A DNA stretch of 43,107 nt from Cyanothece sp. BG0011 (GCF_003013815.1 NZ_PRLH01000054.1:1-43107), one strand, 5' to 3'. Shown: positions 1-11,069, counted from the first letter of the stretch. Numbers and translations are program-made. The notes: a model not told the origin generated them from the sequence alone.

Positions 1-690
1 TAATGACATGAGTTTTTTATTCTTGCCTCTTATAAATTCCTCTGGTTTAGAGTTAAGTAAACAAAGATCAACATTTTTTTTAACAATGGGAACAGTGAGG
101 TTATAAATCAAAGTTCGGTACTGATTATTCTTCTTCCAAGACAGTCCTTTTAAAAATATTTCAACATCAGCATCATCTTGAGAACCGACTAACCATTCTT
201 TTGATTTTGAATGTAAATAGCAATAACTTATCCCTTGTAAACTTAGCGTTGCTATGAGCATCCTAGTAATTTTTCTTTCACCTAATACACCTCCTAAATT
301 TCTTATAATTCCTCCTAATGAGTCACCTCGTGTTAATAAAAAACGGTAAACTAACTCATCAACAAAATTTTCTCCTGCTGGTTCAAGAAAATTGTCAATC
401 AGTCCTTTTATAGCTTCATTTTGATCATTTTCTGTTAGATACTTTTTGGCTTTATCAGAAATACCTGAAGCAGTTAATAAAGCTAATTTTATTTCAGTAA
501 CATTAATTAATTCAATTGGACTTTCAATTTTGGAAGCCATAGATTTTAGAGCTTTTGCTTCTTCAACAAATGGAGTAGCTTTTCTATTTTTTTCTAATGC
601 AAGAGAAATAAAACCTGCTCTTGTTTGTTCATAAGATGTTACTAAAGATTCCCAAGAACTCAAATGTTTTTTATAATCAAGATTGGTCAT
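1..690 (-). CDS. Type II restriction endonuclease, AvaI/BsoBI family (partial, C-terminus off window)
   Basis: The reading frame is open from the ATG at 688-690 to the left window edge and gives 230 residues. It runs MTNLDYKKHLSSWESLV, then YEQTRAGFISLALEKN, SGISDKAKKYL, NFLEPAGENFVDELVYRFLL, RGDSLGGIIRN and NLTVPIVKKNVDLCLLN. From memory these blocks closely match BsoBI and AvaI, which cut CYCGRG; BsoBI is about 323 residues, so roughly 90 are missing here. The Asp in KKNVDLCLLN corresponds to the first acidic active-site residue of BsoBI; the later E-x-K pair would lie outside the window. The start codon overlaps the methyltransferase stop by 4 bp (ATGA), so the two genes are probably translationally coupled. 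Cleavage specificity is inferred from the family and is not visible in the sequence. Confidence 0.85.
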   Translation of the reverse strand, partial: MTNLDYKKHLSSWESLVTSYEQTRAGFISLALEKNRKATPFVEEAKALKSMASKIESPIELINVTEIKLALLTASGISDKAKKYLTENDQNEAIKGLIDNFLEPAGENFVDELVYRFLLTRGDSLGGIIRNLGGVLGERKITRMLIATLSLQGISYCYLHSKSKEWLVGSQDDADVEIFLKGLSWKKNNQYRTLIYNLTVPIVKKNVDLCLLNSKPEEFIRGKNKKLMSL

Positions 691-2099
691 TTTTTTCTCC
701 ATACATAAACACACTTTCTTAAGGGTTTTCTTCCATGAGTTCCCATTTGTTGACTACTGTTTCCTTTACCATTTGGTAAAACTAAAATTTTTTCTATCAT
801 AAATCCTAAATTTTCAGCAATTTTAGACAATATTAAGTCAACGGGTATACTGGCTCCAGCATAACGAACATTATCATTAACCATAAATAAAAATCCATCA
901 TCTTTTAGTATTCTAAAAGATTCTTGTATCACACATGACATTTCATAAAAGTAACCCTTAACCATTCTTAAAATACCGTTATTATTTAGCTTTTTAATTT
1001 CTTTTTGATAGTATAAATAACTCAGAATTGTTTGAAAAAGTTGCTCGTTATCACAAATTTTAATTGCTTTTTTCCAATCTTTATTAATTTCGAGTAACGC
1101 TTTTTCCTTATTTTCAACTGTACAACTTAATAACTCTTGTCTTAAGTGTCTTAACTTTTCTTCATCGACTCCTAATAAAGCTAATTCTAAGGCATAGGTT
1201 CGAGTATAATCATATCGATTACAATAAGGAGGTGAGGTAATAATTGCAGTGTATTGATTAGCTTCAATTTTCGGTAATATATTTAAACAAGATCCTTGAT
1301 ATAACTTAATATCACCAGATTTTATTAAGTTATCATTAAATAATGATAATTGTTTTTCATCACCTTGCAAATCATTAATAATTTCCTCAAGCTTAATAGT
1401 AATAGCTTCTTGAAAATTATAAATTTTTCCTTTATCAAACGGACGACTTTTTATTTGTCTTCCCGAACGATAATCCCATCGTAAATATTGACCATCCTTT
1501 CTGGTAAAACTGACAGATTCAAGAATACTTAAAAGTGCTGTTAACAAAATTTTCTGAACCACTTCAGATTCTCTTTTGATTGTATATAAATATTGTCTTA
1601 CCTGAATTTCTGTTTCTTTTGGATAAGCGCCTTTAGTAATTTTTAAAAAAGTTAAGTCATCTAAACCTTTTGACTGTTGCCAAGGCTGATTTTTTTGCCA
1701 ATATTTTAATCTAGATATTTCAGAAGTTTGTGCTTTATTCACTCCATGTATTTTATTTTCAATCAGTTCAATTCCAATAGGTAATAACTCAATTCCCTCA
1801 GTATTATATCCTAATTCAGATGCTGCAAAAAGGGTTGTTCCTATCCCGGCAAAGGGGTCAAAAACAATTCCCCTTTGTACTTGATAGTCTTGCAGTAGAA
1901 ATTTAACTAAACGTGATGAAAACGCTTCTTTATATTTATACCATCGATAGAAAGCTTCTGTCTTATTAGCTTGAAAACTAACCAATGTTCTATCTAATTT
2001 ATTGTTAACTACTAAGACATCGTTAAAGTGTCTTAAAAGTTGTTCATCTAAGCGATTAATAGTAAATAGTAAATTTTCGGATTTTGGATCAGCTATCAT
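687..2099 (-). CDS. DNA methyltransferase, probably N4-cytosine, partner of the AvaI-like endonuclease
   Basis: The 470-residue protein carries the SAM-binding motif I (VFDPFAGIGTT, about residues 79-89) and the catalytic motif IV (TSPPY, residues 288-292). TSPPY is the form usual for N4-cytosine enzymes. The order is motif I, then about 200 residues that probably hold the target-recognition region, then motif IV, which suggests the alpha arrangement. Near the C-terminus FRILKDDGFLFMVNDN resembles motif VI/VII. It lies directly upstream of the restriction gene and overlaps it by 4 bp. Its product should protect the host at the sites the nuclease cuts. The chlD stop is about 90 bp upstream on the same strand. 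N6-adenine specificity cannot be excluded from sequence alone. Confidence 0.85.
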   Translation of the reverse strand: MIADPKSENLLFTINRLDEQLLRHFNDVLVVNNKLDRTLVSFQANKTEAFYRWYKYKEAFSSRLVKFLLQDYQVQRGIVFDPFAGIGTTLFAASELGYNTEGIELLPIGIELIENKIHGVNKAQTSEISRLKYWQKNQPWQQSKGLDDLTFLKITKGAYPKETEIQVRQYLYTIKRESEVVQKILLTALLSILESVSFTRKDGQYLRWDYRSGRQIKSRPFDKGKIYNFQEAITIKLEEIINDLQGDEKQLSLFNDNLIKSGDIKLYQGSCLNILPKIEANQYTAIITSPPYCNRYDYTRTYALELALLGVDEEKLRHLRQELLSCTVENKEKALLEINKDWKKAIKICDNEQLFQTILSYLYYQKEIKKLNNNGILRMVKGYFYEMSCVIQESFRILKDDGFLFMVNDNVRYAGASIPVDLILSKIAENLGFMIEKILVLPNGKGNSSQQMGTHGRKPLRKCVYVWRKK

Positions 2100-2188
2100 C
2101 TTAATACAATGAAAGGTAATACTTTTACTTATATCCTAATCTTTTAGGGATAATTGGTTGTTGATGACGGTCTTATCCCTATTTATTT

Positions 2189-4210
2189 CTACTTTAAATC
2201 AGCGATCGCTCCTCTGGCCATCTGTGCGATCGCTTGATCCGTTGCCCTAGGTAACTGATAATAAGTCCCTCCGGCGGTTTGGGCCAACTCCTTACCAAAC
2301 CCGGTCGAAACAAATTTTTTCTCCGTATCTATCACCAATAATTTAATGCCTAACCCCCGAATTTTTCCGGCAATATCTAACAATTCTTGTTTAATATCGG
2401 GCTTTTCTCCTTCGGGTATGGGTTCCCCTAAGGACTTAGATAAAGGAATATTTCCCCGTCCATCGGTGATGGCAACGATCACCACTTGACCAATATCCCC
2501 GGACATCTTTGCATTCATCCCCACATGAACCGCCTGAGTTAACCCGTGGGCCAAAGGTGAACCACCGCCACAGGGCAAGGTTTCCAGGCGTTTACGGGCT
2601 AAAGAAATGGAACGGGTGGGGGGTAACAATACGTCTGCTTGTTCCCCTCTGAAGGGGATTAACGCCACTTGGTCCCTGTTTTCATAGGCTTCTGTTAAGA
2701 GACGCATCACTGCACCTTTAGCGGACTGCATCCGATTCAAGGCCATGGACCCCGAAGCGTCCACCACAAACACGATCAAAGCCCCTGCTTTCCTTGCTAA
2801 ACGCTTAGAACGGATATCCCCCTGTTCAACAATGACATTGCGGCCAGGATACCTTAACCGTCGGGCTTTTTGATAGGGGGCAGCCGCCCTTAAAGTGGCA
2901 TCGACGGCAATCCGTCTCACTTTCCCTTTAGGTAACATGGGTTTAACGTAGCGTCCGCGATCTTCAGAAAAGATCAAACCTCGACTTCCAGAATTTCCTT
3001 GATTTTGGGCCATCTGTGCAAAGTACAACACACTGGGATCTAAGATGACCCCTTCGATATCAAACACGAAGTCGTCAGGAATGCCGGGGGGTTCTTGTTC
3101 CGGTTCTTCGTTGTTGTCTTCTTCCTCTTCTTGTTCCTCTTGATCTTGGTTAGACTCATCTTGAGGTTGTTGGGGTGGGGGAGGAGGAGGAGGAGGTTGA
3201 GGGGCATCCTCTGGAGGAGGTTGCATCATGGTAGAACGGGGGACGATCACCAGTTCTACCGCCCGTCTGAGGTCGTCTGAATTGATGGTATTTCGTCCAT
3301 CTAGGGCGGCGGAAGCTTTAGCGACGCGAACGGCAAACAGTTCGGCGCGATGGCCTTCTACACCCCCTCTGATAGCCTCCTCGACTAAATATTGAATTTG
3401 ATCAGGGGTAATGATCACTTCTTTTAACCATTCTCTAGCGAGGATAATTTGAGTTTTAATGTCGTCGATTTCGTCGTCATATTGAGCGAGAAAGGTTTGA
3501 GGAGAGTTAGCATAGTCGAGGGCTTGGTTTACGGCTTGTACTCGTTGATCCAGGGCTAATACGCCATCTGCTGATAAGGCGATCGCAATTCTATCTAATA
3601 AATGCCGTCTTAATGGTCCTTCTTCGGGGTTATAAGTGGCGATAAGAATAGGTTGACAGGGATGTTGAAAGCTGATCCCTTCCCTTTCTATTTGGTTTCT
3701 GCCGTCGGTTAATACGCTGAGGAGTTGGTTAGAGATTTGATCGTCTAACAGGTTAATTTCATCGACATATAACACCCCTCTATGTGCCTGTGCCAATAAT
3801 CCTGGTTGAAAGATCGCTTCCCCTTGTTTCACGGACTCTTCTACATCAACTGATCCTAATAATCTATCTTCTGTGACACCAATGGGAACTTGAATGAAGG
3901 GGGCGGGTACGATTTCGGTGGGGATATTTTCAGCAGAGGTGTTTAAATATTGTTCTTGGGTGTTGTCATCCCAGTCACTGGGTTTATTGCGATCGCAGTT
4001 AAAGGGATTATCTTCTATTCTTTCAATGGGGGGTAAAAGGGCGTGTATTCCCCTGGCAAGCACTGATTTTGCAGTGCCTCGTTTTCCTGCAATGACCACA
4101 CCCCCTAAACCTGGGTCCACTGCTGCTAATAATAGGGCAAGTTTGATGGCTTCTTGGCCAACAACGGCAGTTAGGGGAAAACTCAAAGGGGGTCTAGTAA
4201 GGGTAGGCAT
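2189..4210 (-). CDS. chlD: Magnesium chelatase subunit D
   Basis: ChlD works with ChlI and ChlH to insert Mg2+ into protoporphyrin IX, the first committed step of chlorophyll synthesis. An N-terminal AAA+ domain begins [20 protein letters not shown], with a Walker A-like GKRGTAKS at residues 42-49. It is followed by a proline run and an acidic Q/E-rich linker near the middle, then a C-terminal von Willebrand A domain with the MIDAS motif DASGSM (484-489). I chose the ATG at 4208-4210 (673 residues, [13 protein letters not shown]) because cyanobacterial ChlD proteins start here. An in-frame ATG at 4291 would add 27 residues that look unlike the family. The gene is transcribed away from apcD. 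A decayed copy of its 3' end lies at 22403-22500. Confidence 0.95.
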   Translation of the reverse strand: MPTLTRPPLSFPLTAVVGQEAIKLALLLAAVDPGLGGVVIAGKRGTAKSVLARGIHALLPPIERIEDNPFNCDRNKPSDWDDNTQEQYLNTSAENIPTEIVPAPFIQVPIGVTEDRLLGSVDVEESVKQGEAIFQPGLLAQAHRGVLYVDEINLLDDQISNQLLSVLTDGRNQIEREGISFQHPCQPILIATYNPEEGPLRRHLLDRIAIALSADGVLALDQRVQAVNQALDYANSPQTFLAQYDDEIDDIKTQIILAREWLKEVIITPDQIQYLVEEAIRGGVEGHRAELFAVRVAKASAALDGRNTINSDDLRRAVELVIVPRSTMMQPPPEDAPQPPPPPPPPQQPQDESNQDQEEQEEEEDNNEEPEQEPPGIPDDFVFDIEGVILDPSVLYFAQMAQNQGNSGSRGLIFSEDRGRYVKPMLPKGKVRRIAVDATLRAAAPYQKARRLRYPGRNVIVEQGDIRSKRLARKAGALIVFVVDASGSMALNRMQSAKGAVMRLLTEAYENRDQVALIPFRGEQADVLLPPTRSISLARKRLETLPCGGGSPLAHGLTQAVHVGMNAKMSGDIGQVVIVAITDGRGNIPLSKSLGEPIPEGEKPDIKQELLDIAGKIRGLGIKLLVIDTEKKFVSTGFGKELAQTAGGTYYQLPRATDQAIAQMARGAIADLK

Positions 4211-4488
4211 TCGAGAATGTGCATGAACTATTAATGCCAATGTATCATGAACCCTGTCCGTAAATATACCACTGTCGGAGTTTAATCCCATTAAACTCTT
4301 CTACAACTTTTATATAAATTGTTGGTGTACACACGGCGACTGATAGGACTGTATTTTAGGGTTTGTTGGTGAACATTTGTATTAATGGAGAGGAAAGATA
4401 ATCTAATCTGTACTATAAGATTCCTGTGCGTTTGTCCTCGTTTTCAAGATAAACTACAGTATGATATAAGATTGTTGTTGATATCATT
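4211..4488. promoter_or_regulatory. Divergent chlD/apcD intergenic region
   Basis: These 278 bp separate the two divergent genes chlD and apcD and must hold both promoters. A TATGAT hexamer at 4460-4465, 29 bp before the apcD ATG, is a plausible -10 for apcD, but I see no -35 at good spacing. No riboswitch or strong hairpin was recognised. Confidence 0.3.
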
Positions 4489-4974
4489 ATGAGTGTAGTT
4501 AGCCAAGTTATTCTAAAAGCAGACGATGAACTCCGATATCCTAGCAGTGGTGAACTCAAGGGTATCCAAGCGTTTTTAAGTACAGGAGAACAGCGTGTTC
4601 GCATCGCTGAGACCCTTGCTGAAAACGAAAAGAAAATCGTTGATCAAGCTCAGAAAAAATTGTTTCAAAAACGCCCTGATTTTCGCTCCCCTGGCGGGAA
4701 TGCTTACGGCCAAAAGCAGTATAATCAGTGTTTACGAGATTATGGCTGGTATTTACGTTTAGTCACCTACGGGGTGTTAGCAGGAAGCAAAGAACCCATT
4801 GAAAAAATTGGTTTGATTGGTGTTAAAGAAATGTATAACTCCTTAAATGTTCCTGTTCCTGGGATGGTAGAAGCGATTCGCTGCCTTAAAGAAGCAGCTT
4901 TAGGACTATTGAATAATGAGGATGCAGCAGAAACTGCTCCTTACTTTGATTATATGATTCAGTCCATGTCCTAA
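4489..4974 (+). CDS. apcD: Allophycocyanin B alpha subunit (ApcD), phycobilisome core terminal emitter
   Basis: The protein is 161 residues, the usual length for allophycocyanin alpha-type subunits. It begins [18 protein letters not shown] and contains [27 protein letters not shown] and [15 protein letters not shown], which are characteristic of ApcD rather than ApcA. The phycocyanobilin-binding cysteine is C81 in [11 protein letters not shown]. ApcD sits in the phycobilisome core and passes excitation energy mainly towards photosystem I. The gene appears monocistronic: it is followed by a rho-independent terminator at 5067-5093 and diverges from chlD. Confidence 0.95.
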   Translation: MSVVSQVILKADDELRYPSSGELKGIQAFLSTGEQRVRIAETLAENEKKIVDQAQKKLFQKRPDFRSPGGNAYGQKQYNQCLRDYGWYLRLVTYGVLAGSKEPIEKIGLIGVKEMYNSLNVPVPGMVEAIRCLKEAALGLLNNEDAAETAPYFDYMIQSMS

Positions 4975-5066
4975 CATTGCATTGATGAAACTATAGCACT
5001 ATGCACTGAGAGATAGGCGATCAATCTGAACATTGTCTTGATTTTAATGTGTGGTGCCATAGAGCG

Positions 5067-5093
5067 AAAAGACACGAGCAACTCGTGTCTTTT
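5067..5093 (+). terminator. Rho-independent terminator of apcD
   Basis: A perfect 8-bp stem GACACGAG (5071-5078) pairs with CTCGTGTC (5082-5089) around a 3-nt loop. A preceding A run and following T run extend it to about 12 bp. It lies about 95 bp after the apcD stop. Confidence 0.85.
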
Positions 5094-5155
5094 TTGATTG
5101 CAAGAAAAATATAAATTTTTGCTGATGGCTCCATCTTCATCGGTACAATAAAACT

Positions 5156-5674
5156 ATGGCAAAGTTGATTCGTCTTCCTTTCTTTTGTATCGCTATTGTT
5201 ATGCTAACCTATGGTTCGTTTGGTTGGTATGTTGCCCAATCTGCGAGTCCCTGGAGTCATTGGTTAGCTTCTCAAGGAGAAGCTTGGGGATGGGTTTTAG
5301 AAGACGACACTATCTTTTTACTGCTTCACATTTTTGCAGGGACTCTAGTTCTCGTAATTACCGCTAGTTTAATAGCACCAGTGGCTATTATCACCATTCT
5401 ATTTGGCAGTAGTTTTAAATCAGATAATAAAGCGATTATAGCCGTTTTATTGTGGTCTTTTGTTGTGGTGATGATGCTGCGTTGGATTGCTATTTCTGCT
5501 CACCTATTGTTGTTAATCTCGGCTGCTATTTTAGCTAAATTAGAATTACAAAAACTAGGGTATTCCCAATGGAAAGTGATGTCCATTTTAGTGTTCATCT
5601 GTTTGGGAGGATTTACATTAGGTTTGTTGAGTTCGTATCATGTTGATATTAGAAATTTGATCATCAATTACTAG
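5156..5674 (+). CDS. Conserved-looking membrane protein, unknown function
   Basis: I do not recognise a named family. The 172-residue protein is strongly hydrophobic, with about four predicted membrane segments: near residues 8-28, 50-85 (possibly two passes), 95-125 and 140-160. There are short charged loops between them (KSDNK near 90, KLELQKLGYSQWK near 128-140). There is no cysteine-rich or metal-binding motif and no catalytic signature. It stands alone between the apcD terminator and a convergent gene whose stop is 12 bp away. The ATG at 5156 gives an N-terminus typical of an uncleaved membrane anchor. Confidence 0.7.
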   Translation: MAKLIRLPFFCIAIVMLTYGSFGWYVAQSASPWSHWLASQGEAWGWVLEDDTIFLLLHIFAGTLVLVITASLIAPVAIITILFGSSFKSDNKAIIAVLLWSFVVVMMLRWIAISAHLLLLISAAILAKLELQKLGYSQWKVMSILVFICLGGFTLGLLSSYHVDIRNLIINY

Positions 5675-5685
5675 CTCAGCATCAA

Positions 5686-7254
5686 TTATCGATATTGAGT
5701 CATTTGTGTGGGTTGTGCTTGATGAAGGGCGCGGGTTTGTTCTAAAATATTCTCAATACTTTCTTGGGAGAGATTTTGAACATAATTAATTTTAATTTCT
5801 TCTAGTAAATCATTGAGTAAAGATTCAATTTGATCAATACTGTGTTCTGCTTGTAATTCAGTTCCTAAAGACTTACTAAATTTCTCAACTAATTTCTCTA
5901 ACAGTCGATCAAATTCGGGATCTTCAATTAATAATCCTTGTAGTCCCCCTTCTAACCCTTGATACAGTTGAGAAACTAATCGTTCAGTTAATTGGTGCTG
6001 CATAACTTTAACCCCTGGAAGGTTCTCTAAACCCCGATAAGCGGGGGTTTGGGTTAAAGCTTTATCGACGTTATATCGTAAAAATTCTTCAGCTTCGGGG
6101 CGAATTTCAGGAATGACTTTTGTAATGACTAAATTAGCCATCAGTTTAACTAATTCTGAGGTTTCATTAACATCATTAATATCGATATATTCCTTAGTAT
6201 TTTGTCTTGTTAAAATCTCCCGAACCGTTCCATCCTGAATGGTTCCTTGAATTTGGTTAACCACTTGAATAATAACGACTTCGGTAATATCTTGGGCAAT
6301 TCCTGCTACAAACCCTTGACTTGCTTGTTTTTTAATGGCTTTTAAATCGATTAAGTTTGATTGATCTAAACGAACAATTAAAGGAATAATTCTCAGGAAA
6401 CGAAGGATGGGAATTAATAAGAAAATATCGTACCAACGCCATAACATCGCATCAAACCAGCTAACCCCTGTATGACGACGACTAATATACCAAGTGCGGG
6501 CTAAAAATTCCGTTAAAAATAATAGGAAAAATGGAAAATCAATTAAACCAAAGTTTTCTACAGGTTCCCCATTTTCTCCTACAGGGCGAAAGTAATTAGT
6601 AGCAATTAAAGGAGCAATTTCTTGATCAAAAAAGTTAAGTTCGTTGCGCCAACCATTGCGTCGAAAATTCTCCTCACTCCAAAACTGCTCAAAAGCATCT
6701 TTTGCAGAACTTGCTTCTGTGTCAAAAACGTGTTCTCGCATCTTATTTTTAATCCGTTCTAAAGTTCCCGTCTTATTAGCAACTTGAAAGGGATTATCGG
6801 CGATCATTTCTCGACTTCTTTCTCGAAGATCCGCTAATATTTCATCAATATTAGATCGAGATTCTCTATTTTCTGCTATGTTAGAATCCGTAAATGCCTG
6901 TTGAGTAATAAGCTCATTAACGGCTTCGCTTAAATCTTCTACTCTATCTAAATATAAGGCAGTCTCTCGATAGGGTTCAATACCTTTGATAATATCATAT
7001 TGGGTAATAACATCGGAAACCGATTGAGGAATAACTTTTAAAGGGGGTTTAGGAATTTCTCTCTCAAAAGCACCAAGTTTTATATAAAACTGGGCCCTAC
7101 CTTGTAACCAAAAATCTCGTAAAGGAATATAAGTTAAATCAAAAATGACTAAGATATAATTCACTAAAACGATCAAAGCCATGATTTTTTCAAACCAACG
7201 GCGAGGACGAAAAAATTTTTTTTGAGATTCAGAAGACACTTTTGTTATTGTCAT
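5686..7254 (-). CDS. Large membrane-associated protein with an S4-like basic helix, unknown function
   Basis: The 522-residue protein has a membrane segment near residues 24-45 (MALIVLVNYILVIF). A long soluble, charged region follows, then a hydrophobic block at about 238-290. That block holds FPFFLLFLTEFLARTWY and then YDIFLLIPILRFLRIIPLIVR. Arginines there recur every three or four positions in an apolar helix, as in the S4 segment of voltage-gated channels and the ion_trans fold. The C-terminal 200 residues are soluble and rich in I, E and L, probably helical. I know of similar uncharacterised cyanobacterial proteins but cannot assign a function. No pore-selectivity motif is visible, so calling it a channel would go beyond the evidence. 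It is convergent with the preceding gene and divergent from the WD40 gene. Confidence 0.7.
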   Translation of the reverse strand: MTITKVSSESQKKFFRPRRWFEKIMALIVLVNYILVIFDLTYIPLRDFWLQGRAQFYIKLGAFEREIPKPPLKVIPQSVSDVITQYDIIKGIEPYRETALYLDRVEDLSEAVNELITQQAFTDSNIAENRESRSNIDEILADLRERSREMIADNPFQVANKTGTLERIKNKMREHVFDTEASSAKDAFEQFWSEENFRRNGWRNELNFFDQEIAPLIATNYFRPVGENGEPVENFGLIDFPFFLLFLTEFLARTWYISRRHTGVSWFDAMLWRWYDIFLLIPILRFLRIIPLIVRLDQSNLIDLKAIKKQASQGFVAGIAQDITEVVIIQVVNQIQGTIQDGTVREILTRQNTKEYIDINDVNETSELVKLMANLVITKVIPEIRPEAEEFLRYNVDKALTQTPAYRGLENLPGVKVMQHQLTERLVSQLYQGLEGGLQGLLIEDPEFDRLLEKLVEKFSKSLGTELQAEHSIDQIESLLNDLLEEIKINYVQNLSQESIENILEQTRALHQAQPTQMTQYR

Positions 7255-7432
7255 ATAAAAATTATACCACCCTCGAAACTTTTATTAAAATAGGAGCTAG
7301 ACTTATTATAAAGGAACTTTCTTATTTGTCTAGGAAGTCTTATATAATAGATTAAAATCAACCAGACGGAGATCACAACTTAGCTATTTTTCTTGTAATA
7401 TTCTTACACCCTAACATTAATTAGAATTAATA

Positions 7433-10400
7433 ATGACTGCAAATCTTCAAAAATCTTATAATTATAAAGTCGGTGGAAGTCTAGGGTTTGATCATCCTAC
7501 CTATGTAGAAAGACAAGCAGATACAGCTCTTTTTACAGCATTAAAAGAGGGAAAATTTTGTTACGTTTTTAACTGTCGTCAGATGGGAAAATCGAGTTTA
7601 AGGGTGCGGGCAATGCACCAACTTCAAGCACAAGGAATGAGTTGTGCATCTGTGGATATTACCAGTTTAGGTAGTGATATTAGTCAAAAACAATGGTACA
7701 GTGGCATCATTACCCAATTATTTTTAGGGTTTAATTTAATTGGCAAAGTTAACTTAAAAGTTTGGCTCAGAGAACGAGAAGACTTATCAGGAATTCAAAA
7801 ATTTAGCGAGTTTTTAGAAGAGGTTTTATTGGTTCATTGTTCAGGAGAAAAGGTTTATATTTTTATCGATGAAATTGATAAGGTTCTCAGTTTAAATTTT
7901 TCTTTAGATGACTTCTTTTCCGTCATTCGTTTCTTTTATAATCAAAGGGCAGAAAATCCAAAATTTGAACGATTAGTGTTTGCCTTATTTGGGGTAGCCA
8001 CTCCCACTGATTTAATTCAAGATAAAACTCAAACCCCTTTTAATATTGGTTTTCCCATCGAATTAACGGGTTTTACCTCAGAAGAAATAGAACCCCTTGC
8101 CCCTGGTTTAACCCCCCTTACTGACCATCCTCAAAAGGTTTTAAACAGTATTTTATATTGGACGGGGGGACAACCTTTTTTAACCCAAAAAGTCTGTGAT
8201 TTACTCTTAACGCAATCAGCCATTATTCCCCCAGGACAAGAAAAGAATTGGGTCGATAAAATGGTACAAGAATTTATAATTGAAAATTGGGAATCTAACG
8301 ACGAACCCGTACATTTAAAAACGATTAGAGAGCGTCTTTTTAGGAATGAAAAAAAAGCCGGACGACTCTTAGGAATGTATCAACAAATTTTACAACAAGG
8401 GTTCCTAAAAAGTGATGAAAGCCCCGAACAAACAGAATTGAGACTATCGGGGTTAGTGGTTAAAAAGAATGGTAAATTAATCGTTTATAATCAAATTTAT
8501 CAAGAAGTTTTTAACGAAGAGTGGGTTAAAAAAGAACTAGAAAAGATTAGACCTTATTCTGAAATGTTGACAGGGTGGGTTAATTCTAACTATGAAGATA
8601 ATTCTCGTTTATTACGAGGACAGGCGTTAAAAGATGCCTTAACTTGGGCAATGGATAAAAGTTTAAGTAACCTCGATTATAAATATTTAACCGAAAGTCA
8701 AAACTTAGATAAACGAGAAGCAGAAATCAATCTAGCAACCCAACAACAAGCCAATGAAATTTTAACCAAAGCAAATCAAAAAGCACAACGAATGATCCGT
8801 TTAGGGATGGGCATTTTAGCCGTTTCTTTGGTGGGTGCAACCATTGCCTTTAATCAAGCCTGGATAGCCTTCCAAAAACAAAAAGAAGCACAAATGGGAA
8901 CCCAATTAGAACAAATTGGAGATAGTGCCTGGCGACAATTTGAGTTTGAACAATTAGAAGGATTAGTATCAGCCATAGAAGCCAATCAAAAGTTACAAAC
9001 CTTAGTCAAAGATAGACGACTCTTAGAAGATTATCCCGCTACTAGCCCCATTTCAGCACTGGAACAGATTCTCAACCGTATTCAAGAAAAAAACAAATTG
9101 ATCGGTCATCAAGACGCTGTTAATAGTGTTAGCTTTAGTCCCGATGGTCAATGGATAGCCACCGCTTCGAGTGATGGAACCGTTCGTTTATGGAACCAAC
9201 AAGGACAACAAAAAGCCATTTTAAATGGTCATGAAGGTAATATCTATGGGGTGGCTTTTAGTCCCGATAGTCAAACCCTGGCCACTGCAGCCCAGGATAA
9301 TACCGCTAGAATATGGGACTTACAAGGAAAACAATTAGCCGTTCTCAGGGGTCACACTGCCTCGGTTTATAGTGTCACCTTTAGCCAAGATGGTCAACGC
9401 TTGGCCACCACCTCACGGGACAATACCGCGAGAATTTGGGATAAACAAGGTGATCTCTTAGTGGTGTTACAAGGTCACACGAGATCAGTGGATGACGTGG
9501 CTTTTAGCGCAGATGGTCAATACATTGCCACCGCTTCACGGGATGGAACCGCTTAAATTATGGGATAATCAAGGAAATTTAATTGAAACGTTACAAGATG
9601 ATCAAGTAGCGTTTTATAGCATTAGTTTTAGTCCCGATGGTCAGCGTATTGCTACCGGTGCCAGGGATGGAACGGTTAAAATTTGGGATAAACAAGGCAA
9701 TTTGACCTTAACCTTGAAAGGCCATCAAGAATTAGTTAATAGTGTGGTATTTAGTCGAGATGGCAACTGGATAGCCAGTGGTTCGAGTGATGGAACCGCG
9801 AGACTCTGGAGTAACCAGGGCCAAGAAATCACTGTGTTAAAAGGGCATCAAGACCCTATTTATGATGTCGCCTTAAATCGTCAAGGCACAGAATTGGCCA
9901 CCGCTTCGAGTGATGGAACCGTGAAATTATGGGCAGTTAGACAAACTCCTAACAATGGTTTTAATACTTTAGACACTTATGTGACCAGCGCCGACTTTTC
10001 TGAAGATGGTAAACTATTAGCGATCGCCGATGAAAGGGGTCAAGTTTATCTGTGGAATTTACAAGGAAAAAAGTTACGAGAATTTGAGGCACATAACAGT
10101 GGAATTAATGCCATTAGTATTAGTCCCAATGGTAAAATAATCGCCACGACGGGGACGAATGGGAATGTTAAATTATGGAATTTACAAGGTCAGTTATTAG
10201 GGGAATTAAAGGATAATAATGTACGAATTTATAGCCTTGATTTTAGCCATGATAGCAAAAGGTTAGCCATGGCCAATCGTTCGGGAGAAGTTTGGTTATG
10301 GGATTTAGACACCAACCCTTATCAATTGCTGAAAAAAATTCCAAGCCCATAATGATACCATTACCTATATCAGTTTTAGTAAAAACGCTCAAACCATAGC

Positions 10401-10956
10401 CACTTCATCTATAGATGGACAAGCAAAAATATGGGACTTAGACGGCAATTTACAACAATCTTTATCGGGCCATTCTGATCCCATTAATTGGTTAAGTTTG
10501 AGTCCTAATGGACAATATTTATTAACCGCTTCTGAAGATAGTACCATCAAATTATGGAATCAAACAGGAGAGTTAATGACAACTTTAAAAAGTGATTTAT
10601 TTCCTATTTCTCGTGTTACCTTTAGTCCCAATGGACAATATTTTGTCACTGCTTCTCAAGATGGAACCGTAAGATTATGGGACCAGGAAGGAAAACTACA
10701 TACAAAAATGAAAGGCCATCAAGAATCCATTGAAAGTCTGCAATTTACTCCTGATAATCAAACTATACTAACTATTGGTAGAGATGGCAAGGTCAAAATG
10801 TGGCCCGTCGAACCAGAATATGCCCGTTTAACCTCACTTTTAAACCAAGGATGTCAGTGGTTAGAAGATTATTTAGTCACCCGTCCCCAAGAACAAGAAA
10901 AATTGTCAAGTTGTTCGACTTCTAATATCAGTCAAATCAATAACCCATCGGAATAA
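7433..10956 (+). pseudogene. AAA-like P-loop NTPase with membrane segment and 14 WD40 repeats, disrupted by two frameshifts
   Basis: Three consecutive frames (7433-9556, about 9550-10352 and about 10350-10956) encode one protein. The first shift, near 9551-9558, turns the repeat codons for DGTVKLW into GGA ACC GCT TAA; removing one base restores them. The second is a 7-A run at about 10332-10338; with six A the frame reads LKKFQAHNDTITYISFS. With both corrections the product is about 1173 residues. It has an AAA-like domain with a P-loop GKSS (52-55) and Walker B VYIFIDEID (141-149), one hydrophobic segment at about 455-475, then 14 WD40 units, enough for two seven-bladed propellers. Such STAND-like proteins are common in filamentous and unicellular cyanobacteria and probably act as signalling scaffolds. 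The frames contain no other stops, so the damage is recent, or a sequencing error. Confidence 0.85.
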
Positions 10957-11069
10957 TTCCTATCTTAATTAAAAAAGTCTTAATTTTTATTTAAAATTGA
11001 GTCAAACTTGTCCCAAAACCGATAAAGTATGTTTCAGGGATTATTCAAGGAGAAATAGTTTAGACAATT

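Noticed and set aside
2145-2181. Inverted repeat TAGGGATAA...TTATCCCTA as terminator between chlD and the methyltransferase
   Set aside because: The loop is 19 nt and no U-run follows on the strand that is transcribed, so evidence is too weak.
3095-4226. Open frames on the plus strand across chlD
   Set aside because: They are antisense shadows of the conserved ATPase and its proline/acid linker; one reads as low-complexity Phe/Leu/Arg only because of the linker's composition.
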